Assembly: GCA_964017235.1 (NCBI GenBank)
Contig: OZ024935.1
Coordinates: 90,519,207 to 90,583,206, forward strand
Direction of reading: 5' to 3'
DNA: 64,000 nt
Source: Sabellastarte sp. h YS-2021
Lineage: Eukaryota; Annelida; Polychaeta; Sabellida; Sabellidae
Shown: positions 37,701 through 47,024 of the stretch, piece after piece
How the letters are laid out: every line of letters starts with the position of its first letter
Position numbering within the stretch: position 1 is the stretch's first letter
Program-made: the position numbers and the translations under genes
The notes under the pieces: generated by a model
Database searches by the model: none
The model's input: only the letters and a program-made list of their open reading frames with translations
What the model was told of the DNA's origin: nothing

Positions 37701-39186
37701 CAGACCAAGTAAATTTGTGTATTTATTTATTTGTACATTATGTGTTTTACGCCCAATACATTTATATTTATTATATTATTATGGGTACATAGAAGAGTGG
37801 AAGAAACCAGTATACACTGACGGTCAAGTTTCCTAACCCCTGGCCAATAGCAAGCAACTACAGGTTTTCCCACTTGCAGTTGCACTGGGATTTAAACTCC
37901 GATCTCAGGAGATTGGAGGCGAGTGTATTACCACTATGACACCATTCTAACGATAATATATAAATTGACAAAAAGATTTCTTGTATTACTTGGTGGCAGT
38001 AAGCTGTATTGATAAAATGCATTTCAATTATAATGCATGGTACATAAACAAAAAGTGTAACCATGTGCTCATTCATGGCATGACAAATGGAAAATGCTGA
38101 GGGTCCATCTTAATATGACCTTGGCTATTGATCCTGACATAACTTACATACAACCCTACCTTGACCATGGTCGTTCATGGTGTAGCAACACACCACCTCA
38201 AGGCTGCAGGTTTGAATCTTGCCCTAAACAAAATTGGCAGATGCTTGCTAGTACCAAGTCCTCTTCAGTGTAGAATCTCTGTGTTGGTAACCGTGGTCTA
38301 TTAAATTTTCTATTTTTGATTTCTAATCACATATTATAGAAATATCGGCAACCCTTAATTCCATACTTTCACCATATAACTTGAATCAGCCAATCAGTTT
38401 ATGATTGATTACTGCGGTTTACTTCTGTTGATTACAGGCAGACTGCTCACGTCTAGGGTTTGATCTCTACCACAGGTTTCACATCTGGACGGGCGTGTTT
38501 CTGCACCAAGATGCATTGTGGGTAAGAGTTGCTGCACAGGTGAGCGGTCTAAACTATGCGTATACGCTCTAAAATTTGTTTTCATTAAAATGGAAGTTTC
38601 TTTTTAACTTTAAGTTTTAGTTAATAGTAAATTAATGGGAGTTTAAATTTAAATTTAAAAAGTAGTGAAAAAAAGACTTAATGAGCTGAATTTCAGTCCA
38701 GAAAAAATAAAGAGTAGCATAATGCCTGGTAGGCACCCTTCTGACGGCCTCTCTTCCTGATAGTAACAGTTAATGTACTCAAATAATTTACAGACCTGTA
38801 TTCTATTGGTGCAGAAAGTCTGTATGTAGGTATTTTATAAGTAGAAAATTTCACTAATTGTTCATTTTTAAGAAATTTACTAATAGCTAGTTTCTGCTTG
38901 AGATAGTAATGCACATTTTACCAGGAATTATTTTTGACTATCCAAGCTCATCAGCTTAAATAGTTAACATTAATGCCTGGAAAAATTGAACTTATACTGT
39001 ATCTATCACTGAAAAGTGCCTCAAAAAAATTCTGTTTTATGCATTTTTTGTCAGGTTTACTGCACTTTGGATGATTTCCGACTTTTGAGAGACGCCATAT
39101 TGGAATTAAAGGAAGAAGACCCAGCTAGTTCTCACCAAATGGAAAGCAGACGACTATTTGAGAGGGCTCATGTTTTGGCGCCATGA
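28293..39186 (+). CDS. Gene C: class V aminotransferase-fold PLP enzyme (isopenicillin-N-epimerase-like)
   Basis: Predicted 423-aa cytosolic enzyme with no signal peptide or membrane helix. Exons: 28293-28432, 30122-30264, 32248-32364, 33368-33484, 33964-34116, 36688-36896, 37550-37708, 38438-38539, 39055-39186; phases join throughout to TGA 39184. Fold-type I hallmarks in order: FLNHCAKGAVP near the N-terminus, VENTTRG (about 89-95, PLP-phosphate loop), ILVDAAHAFG with Asp202 (pyridine nitrogen) and His205, GADFIV, then GSFYKW with Lys228 as Schiff-base lysine and PRGCAIMYV. Class V members of this group act as epimerases, desulfhydrases or C-S lyases, and the substrate cannot be told from sequence. 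Length is usual for the family. It lies between receptors B and D on the same strand without visible functional link. Intron 5 holds a Penelope-like insertion. Confidence 0.88.
28920..29135 (+). mobile_element. LINE 3'-end remnant in intron 1 of gene C
   Basis: Short frame SFRKKLKTYLYAKAYPP then stop, like the extreme C-terminus of many non-LTR reverse transcriptase ORFs. It is followed by a 3' tail AGTGGAGATTAAGCGCTATAAAAGTTACATT. Related tails occur near 41822 and 62970. Only the 3' end is present, as in 5'-truncated insertions. Confidence 0.5.
29260..29494 (+). mobile_element. tRNA-derived SINE, 11-bp TSD, intron 1 of gene C
   Basis: Head GGGGCCACGGTGGCATAGCG, B box GGTTCGGTTCCC, shared body and an AAAAAAATAAATAAT tail. 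Flanked by AAGGAATGTAG at 29249-29259 and 29495-29505. Confidence 0.92.
30265..32247. other. Intron 2 of gene C
   Basis: Holds a second possible LINE-end fragment near 30640-31020 (frame SYRKHLKTHFPTTHV then stop, followed by an ATTTATTTATTT tail) and a pure 35-base C run at 31701-31735. No other coding feature. Confidence 0.45.
31701..31735. repeat. Poly-C tract (35 bases)
   Basis: Uninterrupted C run following ACAACAACAA. Either a true homopolymer or a site of assembly error; exact length is unreliable in sequencing. Confidence 0.9.
32865..33215. repeat. About 79-bp minisatellite, 4 units
   Basis: Units share GGTCTAGCCATGTCTCCGTC, ATGTACAACTCAAACACTAT and GCAATAGATCAGG. Later units are slightly shorter. 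It lies in intron 3 of gene C. The open frames across it are repeat artefacts. Confidence 0.9.
33964..34116 (+). CDS. Gene C exon 5, PLP-aspartate segment
   Basis: 153-nt phase 1-1 exon. Contains ILVDAAHAFG, where the Asp (residue 202) is expected to contact the PLP ring nitrogen and His205 to stack near the cofactor, followed by LDKLGADFIV. This is the core of the class V large domain. Confidence 0.9.
34440..34600 (+). repeat. Dispersed repeat copy, host of the Penelope-like insertion
   Basis: Starts CTCCGTCAATAAGGTATTAAA and has GGATTACACAAATACTACTGG and TTCATGAAAAATGAGATGGG. Similar copies are at 36379-36615 and 49236-49515. Its end CTTAGATCCCATTAAA is duplicated at 36319-36334 on the far side of the inserted element. 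Confidence 0.7.
34601..36318 (+). mobile_element. Truncated Penelope-like retroelement in intron 5 of gene C
   Basis: Bounded by a 16-bp target duplication CTTAGATCCCATTAAA (34585-34600, 36319-36334). The inside carries a GIY-YIG endonuclease frame (35847-36272) but no reverse transcriptase, so it is 5'-truncated or internally deleted. A 39-bp inverted repeat with one mismatch lies at 34598-34636 and 35581-35619 (core AACACAATCTGTTTTAATTT), as expected of the rearranged terminal repeats of Penelope elements. The left inverted repeat overlaps the last bases of the target duplication by 3 bp. Confidence 0.8.
35847..36272 (+). CDS. GIY-YIG endonuclease domain of a Penelope-like element
   Basis: A 141-aa frame from an in-frame ATG; the true N-terminus probably lay upstream in the missing reverse transcriptase. 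It begins with a Cys pair (CTYC), then CELSDIIYLITCKKCNKYYV (the GIY-YIG equivalent is IYLI..YYV), GETSRPFRKRIYEHR with the catalytic-type Arg, HFTEKGHS and a Trp-rich end. This is the usual C-terminal nuclease of Penelope-like elements. The frame is intact over the domain. It is a transposon remnant, not a host gene. Confidence 0.8.
   Translation: MGKCTYCPLIHKINTVKCKITNKITPITKIPKFTTCELSDIIYLITCKKCNKYYVGETSRPFRKRIYEHRLSVSQPRENRITPVSKHFTEKGHSVKDMQFSVLEWCSLKYHKPDSNHRKMREKWWMWNIGAIHPIGINQFI
36379..36615 (+). repeat. Dispersed repeat copy
   Basis: CTCCTCGAAGGTATTAAAAT, GATTACACAACTACTACTGG and TTGGCAGAGGTGTGCACTCT mark a longer copy of the repeat also seen at 34440 and 49236. It lies directly before exon 6 of gene C. 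Confidence 0.65.
36688..36896 (+). CDS. Gene C exon 6, Schiff-base lysine segment
   Basis: 209-nt exon, phase 1 in and phase 0 out. Opens GSFYKWLFCPRGCAIMYVHP, with Lys228 the PLP-linking lysine of class V enzymes. It continues with PYPQPFLDQGTRDEVPYLCI, equivalent to the loop contacting PLP from the partner subunit. Confidence 0.9.
37722..37946 (-). mobile_element. Diverged SINE (minus) in intron 7 of gene C
   Basis: TTTATTTATTTGT start, GTGTTTTACGCCCAAT, then AGAAACCAGTATACACTGAC and a tRNA-head complement ending TTGGAGGCGAGTGTATTACC. Older copy of the main SINE or a sister family, without clear target duplication. Confidence 0.65.
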
Positions 39187-39388
39187 TATCAAGGAATTGA
39201 AGTAGCATGTGTTTCTTTGCAACAAGTATTTTAGAAAGCGTATGTTTCCATCAGTACGGTCTGGGACAGATTATCACTGTGTTTATCAGTCATGAAATTC
39301 ACCTGAAATTCTCGAGTGAGCAAACCTCCATTCCATTTCCTGGATTTGTGGGTGATTCTTTACACCTTTGATATTATTGATAATGGTA

Positions 39389-40575
39389 CCTAGGTATTTG
39401 TCACATTGGTACAGAGATATTGTTCACACTGGTACAGAGATATTGTTCACATTGGTATAGAGATATTGTTCACACTGGTGTAGAGATATTGGTCACATAG
39501 GTACAGAGTTATTATCCACATGGTATACACAGATATTGTTCACATTGGTGCAGAAATATATTGTTCACACTGGTACAGGGGCGTAGGAAGCAATTTTTGG
39601 TTGGAGGGGGGGGTGAGGAACTAGATTGCACCAACTCGACACCAACAAATCCCAGACAGGCCATCCCTCACACCATAGTACAATCATTGGACTGGCTACG
39701 TCCAATAAACACACAGTAAAGAAAGAAGAACGTTCTTGGAAAAATCTTATCAGCTGACAAATTGCTGTGCTAAGCAATTGCTCTTGTGAATTTGAAACTA
39801 CATGTCTAGGTTCTATTTTAAATTTGTAACATGGTAAATTAAATGTAGAAGATTACGAAATGTATACATGATTTTGGTCTGCATAAGAGAAACATTTCAC
39901 AGAATTTTACAAATCCCATGACAGGTTCACTGAAAATGTTCCTTTGCAAATCATAAAAATAAATATTTTATAGTTCAAATGGTAGCTTACACGCATTATT
40001 GAGTTACCTGTAAAAATTTACATAAACTTCAATATTGGAGTTTAGTTCTATTGCAAAAAGTTGGGTGGGCGAAAATATATCCCCCCAACCATATCCGCCC
40101 AGTTCCTACGCCTATGAGGTATAGAGATATTGTTCACTTGGGTACACAGATATTGTTCACATTGGGACAGTGATATACTTTTCACACTGGTACAGAGATA
40201 TTGTTTACATCGGTACAGAGATATTGTTCACACTGGTACAGAGATATTGTTTACATCGGTACAGATATATTGTTCACACTGGTATAGAGATATTGTTCAC
40301 ATGGGTACACAGATATTGTTCACACTGGTATAGAGATATTGTTCACTTTGGTACAGAGATATTGTTCACACTGGTACAGAGATATTGTTCACACTAGTAT
40401 AGAGATATTATTCACACTGGTACAGAGATATTGTTCACATGGGTACACAGATATCGCTCACATTGGTACACAGATATTGTTCATATTGGAAAACTGGTAT
40501 TGTTCTCATTGGTAGACAGAAATTGTTCACTCTGATACATATATATTGTTCACATAGTTACACAGACATCAAGCA
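39389..40575. repeat. 23-bp minisatellite split by a MITE
   Basis: Unit GGTACAGAGATATTGTTCACAC with small variants, in two blocks: 39389-39576 and 40116-40575. The intervening 540 bp is the MITE described separately. All long frames here (HWYRDIVH-type repeats) are by-products of a unit length not divisible by three. Confidence 0.92.
39577..40115. mobile_element. MITE with GGCGTAGGAA ends, inserted in the minisatellite
   Basis: Left end AGGGGCGTAGGAAGC, right end GTTCCTACGCCTAT; inverted repeats about 14 bp with mismatches. Flanking GGTACAG (left) and GGTATAG (right) could be a 7-8 bp target duplication, though the host repeat makes this uncertain. A second fragment of the family (GCGTAGGAAGCATATGAGGG) lies at 53890. 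Confidence 0.75.
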
Positions 40576-41902
40576 AGTGTGAATGCTGCATATGTTAATC
40601 TTACGTTTCCAAATATGAGTTACAAACGACAACATTGACTGGCATTTGATTTTTTTTAAACCAAGCAAAATATCACTAGAAATAGCCAATTTTAAGAAGC
40701 CTTCTTCTTCCTTAAATGTTTCTTTAGAATGAGATATTTCCCGTTCACTTAAAATTACCAACCGCCTTCATCAGTATGATAAACAAACATCTCAATAGCC
40801 TGTCATGTGTCCTTTATGTGGAAACCTGAACTAACATAAGTCAAGTCAATTATTGATGTAACACTTTGGTGAAAAAATTACTGGTAATATCAAAACACAC
40901 GATCCTTGTTATAGAGTTTTTATCAATCATTACTGAACTTACAATAATTATAATGACTGGTCTAAATACTGAATATCATCCAATTATAAATGTTTTCTAC
41001 ACACAAGTGTAACCCAAGTCTTTGCCTTAGAACTTTAATAATTTGACAACTGCATTTGAATTTTTGTTATAAAATCATTAAATGTGACCTGGATATTGTA
41101 GTTTCTATTGTGCGTTTGAATTTTATTTATTTTCACTTTTTTCCCATGGGAATTAACAGTTACAAAAGTAACTCTAGAATTGGTGATTAGATTACACAGC
41201 TTGCATATCAACTAAATAATGTTGAATTCAATATATATCACACCTAAATATTTAGGACTGTTTTATTCTGGTTTGAGTCATTTCAATTTAGTTGTGGAGA
41301 ATTAATTACTTCTTTACCATAGACAGCTATGCATTTACCATTGCTTGTTTGCCCGTTTCTTGGTAAACTTAAAGGAATTTATATTGAGCCAATTTGACAA
41401 AATTTTTAGGCCATGTATCAGATATGACTTAAACACAAGAAGTCTATAGTATATGGTAACATGTGGTGTGTACTCAATGGTGCTCAGTGCTATGCAAGTG
41501 TCCAATTTTTGAAAGTAATCCATTGTTTACAAAGTCGCAAAGTGATCGAGTCAACAGTCCATTATTTTCAACGTTCGGACATTCCTACACCAGGGGAGGT
41601 TGGCACTCTTTTAGGGCTCTTTTTAAAATTAGTTGTAAGCTGTTTACAATGGGTGGAAGATTGATATCTGTTTTTTCAATGTGCAGAATCTTGACCTATA
41701 AAACAGGAAGTGGGAAAATTGTTCAGAGCTCGCTGGTGATTTGAACAGTGAACTTGTATTTCACTTCCTGTTTCACTATGTATAAAGGTGACAAATCCAC
41801 AAATTCTAATTGAACTTTTATAGTGCTTAATCTCTCCTTTGGAAGAGGACTCTATGGTACTACATAACCAAAACAGTGAACCAATATCAGTATCCAAAGA
41901 CA

Positions 41903-42032
41903 GGGGCCGTATTCACTAGTGGGTTCAAGCTCAAGTTGAGCCAAAAATCAGCTCAAGTTTAATATAAACAGTTGTGAACTAGAGCCGATTTTGGCTCAAC
42001 TTGAGCTTGATCCCTTTTGTGAATACCAACCC
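41903..42032. mobile_element. Short foldback MITE (130 bp)
   Basis: Ends GGGGCCGTATTCACTAG and GTGAATACCAACCC; inside, GGCTCAACTTGAGCTTGA pairs with TCAAGCTCAAGTTGAGCC. Nearly a perfect hairpin. The termini resemble the element at 22500, so both may belong to one GTATTCAC superfamily. Confidence 0.85.
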
Positions 42033-42234
42033 AGAAAGGGGTTGAGCACCATGAAAGACAACGGGGGGGGGGGGGGATATTAAGAGTAAAGTGGGTATGC
42101 CTTGGTGTAGAGATATGATTTCAAAATATTTAAGGACCAGTTTAATGGAAAATGTTATAAGCCATGGTAAAGTGGGTACATGTGTCACTGGCAGTACACA
42201 CTTGTTTGTTTGTTAGCAAAATAATTCAGAAATA

Positions 42235-42425
42235 TTTTTGAATACATTTTCAGGAAATGTCCACAATGGGACAAGGAACACAGGATTAAATTTTGGCTGC
42301 GATCTGGATCAACGTCTGGATCAAGGAATTTGTAAAGGCTTTTTAATCATTACAATCATAAGCCATATGGAAGGTATTATGTCTTGGTGGAGGTTTTGTG
42401 CTCTGCGAGTGCTGTTCTAGCTTTT
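42235..42425 (+). repeat. Dispersed repeat copy
   Basis: Contains AATGGGACAAGGAACACAGG, GCGATCTGGATCAACGTCTG and the end CTTGGTGGAGGTTTTGTGCT. Same family as 15590, 49236 and 60950. Confidence 0.7.
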
Positions 42426-42614
42426 TTGAGACCTTCTAATGACTGATACTTCATCAGAACAATAGGAAACGTATAAGTTTGGAGAAACAGATGATATTTT
42501 TACTTCATGTAGCATATAAAATAAAGTTTATTTACTTCAAAACATTTCGTGAGGAGTTTTCTGTTTTAAGCGGTTTTAATTTTCACAATCAATTGAAGCT
42601 CTTTGGCTTGTGGG

Positions 42615-42851
42615 AGGGGCCATGGTGGCAGAGTGGTAACACTCTCGCCTCCCACCTCTGAGGCCGGGGTTCCATCCCCGTCAGAGCCTCAAGTGGGAAA
42701 GCTGGTAGTTGCTTGCCGTTGGTCGGCAGTTTACAGTACAGAACCCTAACAAACTGTATGTACAGTGGTTTCCTCTGCCCTTCGAACTACCTGTCGTGAT
42801 ATGACCTGTACAGTGTTGAAAGCGACGTAAAACCCCAAATAAATAAATAAA
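42615..42851 (+). mobile_element. tRNA-derived SINE, 12-bp TSD
   Basis: A box TGGCAGAGTGG, B box GGTTCCATCCC, full body, AAATAAATAAATAAA tail. Flanked by identical TTGGCTTGTGGG at 42603-42614 and 42852-42863. One of the best preserved copies. Confidence 0.95.
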
Positions 42852-43472
42852 TTGGCTTGTGGGTGTTTTATAGGGCAAAATCAGTGGACCAGTTATTACT
42901 TCCACAAAGGAGGTTAGGCTTTAGGAGAGATCGGCACTCTATGAGTGCTCTTCTTCAAGAGGTCAGTCTATTTAGGTGGATAAAATGCAATTTCTACTTG
43001 TCACACATGATACATAACTAGTCAAAAAATAGCTAATAAATTAATGTGTTTACATGAGTGTGCCTGGTTGGTTAGATTTTTAAATTACTGTTTATTTCAT
43101 TTTTTGCCAATTTAAGACATGTGCTAAATTACCGAGCCTAGGAGTACATGGAAAAATTCACTTCAGACAATCCTAAATTCAGCTTAGCTCAATTTCTGGG
43201 GGGTTTACAGTGAAAATAAATATTTCTTCCCTATCTAACCAAAAGTGACAATGTTGATTGATGGAGTTAGCAGTAGATTTTCTGATTACCCTACTTCAGC
43301 TCTGAAGATCTTTCCTCTTATTGCTAGAGACAGAGAAATGGGCCCCTTAATCTGCATTCATTTCATGGCCAGAAGTGGACTCCTGAGCTTTAGTGGAAAG
43401 AGATTTTGGGGGGATTTTCCCCTCTTGGAAACTTACACTTTAGGACAAAAGTCAGTCATATAAACTTTTACA

Positions 43473-43590
43473 CACATTGATTGATTAATGGATTGACTGA
43501 TTGAGTGAGTGAGTCAGTGACTCAATGAGTCAGTGAGTGATTGAGTGATAAATAGATTAATCGATCAATTGACTGGTTGATTGATTGATG
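43473..43590. repeat. TGAT/TGAG-rich microsatellite
   Basis: Imperfect tetranucleotide runs (TTGATTGATTAATGG, GAGTGAGTGAGTCAGTGA). Directly followed to about 43745 by a decayed SINE-like sequence (GGGGGAAACAATACATACTAG). Confidence 0.75.
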
Positions 43591-43880
43591 CCCCTTTTAA
43601 TACATTACATAGTAAGTTATATCAGAAAGTTGAGGGTATGGGGGAAACAATACATACTAGTTGGTGAAGTGTCTGTACTGAAAATCATCTGGCACCTTCA
43701 AGTAACTACCAACTTTCCAACTTGGTGGGTTAGTGTGTCAACCATATACTCTCATGATATGCTCACAAATCCATGGAAAAATGTAAAAGGATTTCACGAC
43801 TAAAACACTTCCATGGGGGAAAATTCCATGACACAAACACAAATTTACTGCAAAATGTCAAGTCAGTTATATTTTATAAC

Positions 43881-44403
43881 CTTATACCTCAGTCACACTA
43901 TACAGGCGTTATGGCCCGCCGTTAGAGGTTTTTACTCGGCGGCAGAACCACCTCCAACAATGCCTCATATCTTCCAAGATTTGGTGTTTTCATCTCACAA
44001 CAGGCAGTATAATTTGCTGTTATAGGCGTTGGGTGAAACGCCCCTGTCCTTCAACTACTGTCCGAGGTGCGACCATGTGACACGGTGGTGAAACGTCCAT
44101 TTACCTTCACTATCTTTATGTCACCATATTAAACCAATAGACAACCAAATCACAACCTTACATACAACATGGACTACACCTTCAGTTACTGTAGTAAGAA
44201 GTTCATCTGCACATGTTCACATTCATCTATGCTTACGGTCAGAGGCGGAAATTATAAACATTTTAAAACTTCTATAATGGACATTTCACCATTGTGTCAC
44301 ATGCTCGCATACGAACCTTGGACGGTAGTTGAAGGACGGTGGCATTTTGCCAAGCGCCTATAACCACAGGACGTACCACCTCTAGTGTGACTGGGGTTTT
44401 AGG
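43881..44403. mobile_element. MITE with CCTCAGTCACACTA ends
   Basis: Left ACCTCAGTCACACTATACAG, right CTAGTGTGACTGGGGTTTT. Subterminal blocks CTTCAACTAC and GTAGTTGAAG, CGCC and GGCG also pair. About 520 bp without a transposase. Confidence 0.8.
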
Positions 44404-44645
44404 GAAACTCTGTGGTCGATGCACATAACACACTTGAGGTCAATCTGTGACACTGACCTTTAAAAACTAAAGCTACGGCTACTACCTACTGTCTTGCTTC
44501 AACAATAGTGGGTTCGTGTCAACAGGTCATATACTTACAGGTATTTGAGAGGAAGCAAGAAAATAGTATATGTTAATTGGTCACGATTCTATACTGAAAA
44601 CTAATAACTACACCAGGGGGACAAATGCCAATTTTCATACTCCCG

Positions 44646-44835
44646 GTGGGGGGGTGGGGGGGTGGCTCAGTTGGTAGCACACTCTCCTCCCACCTCTTAG
44701 ATCAGTGTTCAACCTTGTGTGAGAAAGCTGGTAATTGCATGCCCATGGACAGCACTTTACAGTATGATACCTTGACCAACTGTATATACTGGTTTCCTCT
44801 GCCCTTCCAACTACTCGTTACCATAAAACTGATAA
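44646..44835 (+). mobile_element. SINE of a related family
   Basis: Head GTGGCTCAGTTGGTAGCACA differs from the main SINE and looks like another tRNA, but the body from GAGAAAGCTGGTAATTGCAT through CTGGTTTCCTCTGCCCTTCC is shared. No clear duplication. This suggests head swapping between SINE families. Confidence 0.65.
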
Positions 44836-44995
44836 GGTACCAGTCATGACCTAAAAATACTATTTCTGGTTGGGTCAGGAATTGAACCCAAGGTCTAACA
44901 GTTGAAAAGAGAATGTGATTATGTCCCACCCACTATGTCAGAAAAAATAACAGCTCGGCTATTGTGCTTATGAAAGCAAACAACATGAAAATACA

Positions 44996-45300
44996 AGCGC
45001 ACTCAGGGGCGAAATGAGTGCACTCTTTGCAATATTTTTGCAATGTATATTATTTATTCTGTTTGCAAACCACTGGTCTGCTTACAGGGCGTCAAATGAA
45101 CTAATTGATTTCTATGGTAAAGTAACTGAAAAAGGACTCTAGATTCAAGGATATTGACCCGATCATGCCCCAATGTGAATCATTTCTTCCTGGTAACAGT
45201 TCTGATGATCTCTAAAAATTTTATAAACCATCCTTGCAGTATTTTTTTCAGTTATGCTGTAAACAAACAAACAAACAAACTTACAAATGAGCACTCAGGC
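44996..45300 (+). repeat. Dispersed repeat, copy 1 of a direct pair
   Basis: Contains GCGCACTCAGGGGCGAAATG, CTGCTTACAGGGCGTCAAAT, TTGATTTCTATGGTAAAGTA and an (AAAC)n end. Partner at 46050-46340. Between them are repeated phrases about GTAGCTATTGCTCAGCTATGG near 45410, 45570 and 45730. Confidence 0.75.
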
Positions 45301-46049
45301 CGTGGCTGAGTGGTAACTTCGAAATCTTGCTGCAATCTACTAATAACTTGCTGCATTACAAGATTCCAACTACACATCTTTTGCATTGGGTCCAAATTTG
45401 GCCAACTCAAAGTAGCTATTGCTCAGCTATGGAATGAGCTACAGTTCTGGAATTTTATTATGTTATGGCTGATCTAAAAGTAGCTGAATAACATATTTCA
45501 ACAAAATACTCTAAATGCAATAGTTTTAAAGTTACAAGTGATTTACTCAACAGTGACATCCTGAAAGTAGCTTTTGCTCAGCTATGGATGAGCTACAGGT
45601 CTACAACTTTATTATGTCATAACTTACCCCAACATAGTAAATTATGTATTCAAAGAAAGTCACTATGTGTGATACTTTCAAAGAAATTGGACACATTCTC
45701 ATTTTTAAATTGTGCTACAAATCAGGAAGTAGCTATTACTCGCTTAGCTAATGCAACTGAGCTCCAAACTATTCACCATCTTATAGCTAAAGATAAAGTA
45801 CCTGAACAACACATTTAACAGAAACACTCTAAATGCAATAGTTTCAGAGTTATAAGTCATTTACTCAGAGTAGCTAAAATGGTCATAGCTATGTTAAAAT
45901 GCTACCGATTTTGTCGAAATTTGGTCCTTCTTTATTCTGACACCTGACAATATTATAGGGAAAAATGAGAAACCTAGCTTCAAAATTGTGGCCTAGAACA
46001 TGCTAGCAAACATACATACATACAAACAAACAAACTGACTGACCAACAT

Positions 46050-46340
46050 AACAAGAGCACTCGGAGGCGAGCTGGGTGCATACAAAGTATATTACTCATT
46101 CTGTTTGGGAACCACTAATCTGCTTACAGGGCATTAAATCAATGATCTCATTGATTTCTATGGTAACTTAACTGAAAAATTGCTACAGAATCAAGGATAT
46201 TGATCCGATTATTCCCAAATTTGAATTACTTCTTCTTTGTAATAGCTCTGATGCTCCCCCAAAATTTCATAATCATCCGTCCAGTATTTTTTTAGGTTAT
46301 GCTGTAAATAAATAAACTTACAAACAGACTGAGTAATATA
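46050..46340 (+). repeat. Dispersed repeat, copy 2 of a direct pair
   Basis: GAGCACTCGGAGGCGAGCTG, CTGCTTACAGGGCATTAAAT, TTGATTTCTATGGTAACTTA and the TTATGCTGTAAATAAATAAA end parallel the copy at 44996. Confidence 0.75.
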
Positions 46341-46930
46341 CTTTGCAAAAATGATGTGTATTATCAATACCAGAATAGAATTTATTAAAAAGCTTGAACA
46401 TAATCTTTTAATTTCCGCATGCTTAGAACCTGAATTATACAATTTGTGGGAGCTATTTGCTGGAAGGTCTTTCTTCTGAAAGTACTATTTTTCTTGGAGG
46501 CAAGTCTCCTGTAGGCCTTTTCTATACTCTGCCCTTCTGGTTTTTACAAAACTTGGATTATACTTCCTCCAATTATTATCTTTTTCAAGAGTGGTCTGGT
46601 GGCTAAAATTAGTGGCTATAGATAACAAACCACTTTCCCCGTTATCTAATCTGCACAGCACACCAATTACATGCAGTTAGCCTTATTTCCCTTGATGAAG
46701 AAACCCAACAAGCGGTGGTGAACATAAAGCACGTGTTCCACTGAGCTGGAAAGCTAATATATCTGTGACCTTGAACCTGTTAAGAGAAACCTGATAGCCC
46801 CCAGCTGGATTAAAACAGTGAATCATTTATAAACATTGTGATAATAAAAGTTTGTACAAATGAAGCAGTTGTTTTGTAGAACAACATTGAGTGGATTTGA
46901 ATTAAGAGGTTGTTGATTTAATAACACAAA

Positions 46931-47024
46931 ATGATTTACTTCGAGAAATTCTGTGATATTCCAAGGACACTTACTTTGGTTTTGGTCACAGTTTTAGTGG
47001 GATGTATCAAATCTACGTTACAAG
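46931..47024 (+). CDS. Gene D exon 1, signal peptide
   Basis: ATG then a hydrophobic core LTLVLVTVLVGCI and a phase-1 donor CAAG|GTAGGT. It joins 50782 to give a split Glu codon and MSPCPDFQNGTC. Same phase and position as exon 1 in A and B. Confidence 0.8.

Larger units (their letters stand above)
39187..46930. other. Intergenic region between genes C and D
   Basis: No host exon found. It is a transposon-rich stretch: minisatellite with MITE (39389-40575), foldbacks (41903, 43881), SINEs (42615, 44646), dispersed-repeat copies (42235, 44996, 46050) and a TGAT-type microsatellite (43473-43590). AATAAA near 39958 might serve gene C but lies within a MITE. Confidence 0.5.

Noticed and set aside
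40130-40397. Plus-strand frames with repeated TEILFTLVQRYC
   Set aside because: Translation of the 23-bp minisatellite; present in more than one frame.
39389-40575. CRISPR-like alternation of short repeats
   Set aside because: Repeats are contiguous with no unique spacers, and the genome is eukaryotic.
43813-44363. Short frames in the 43881-44403 region
   Set aside because: They lie inside a MITE and show no conserved features.
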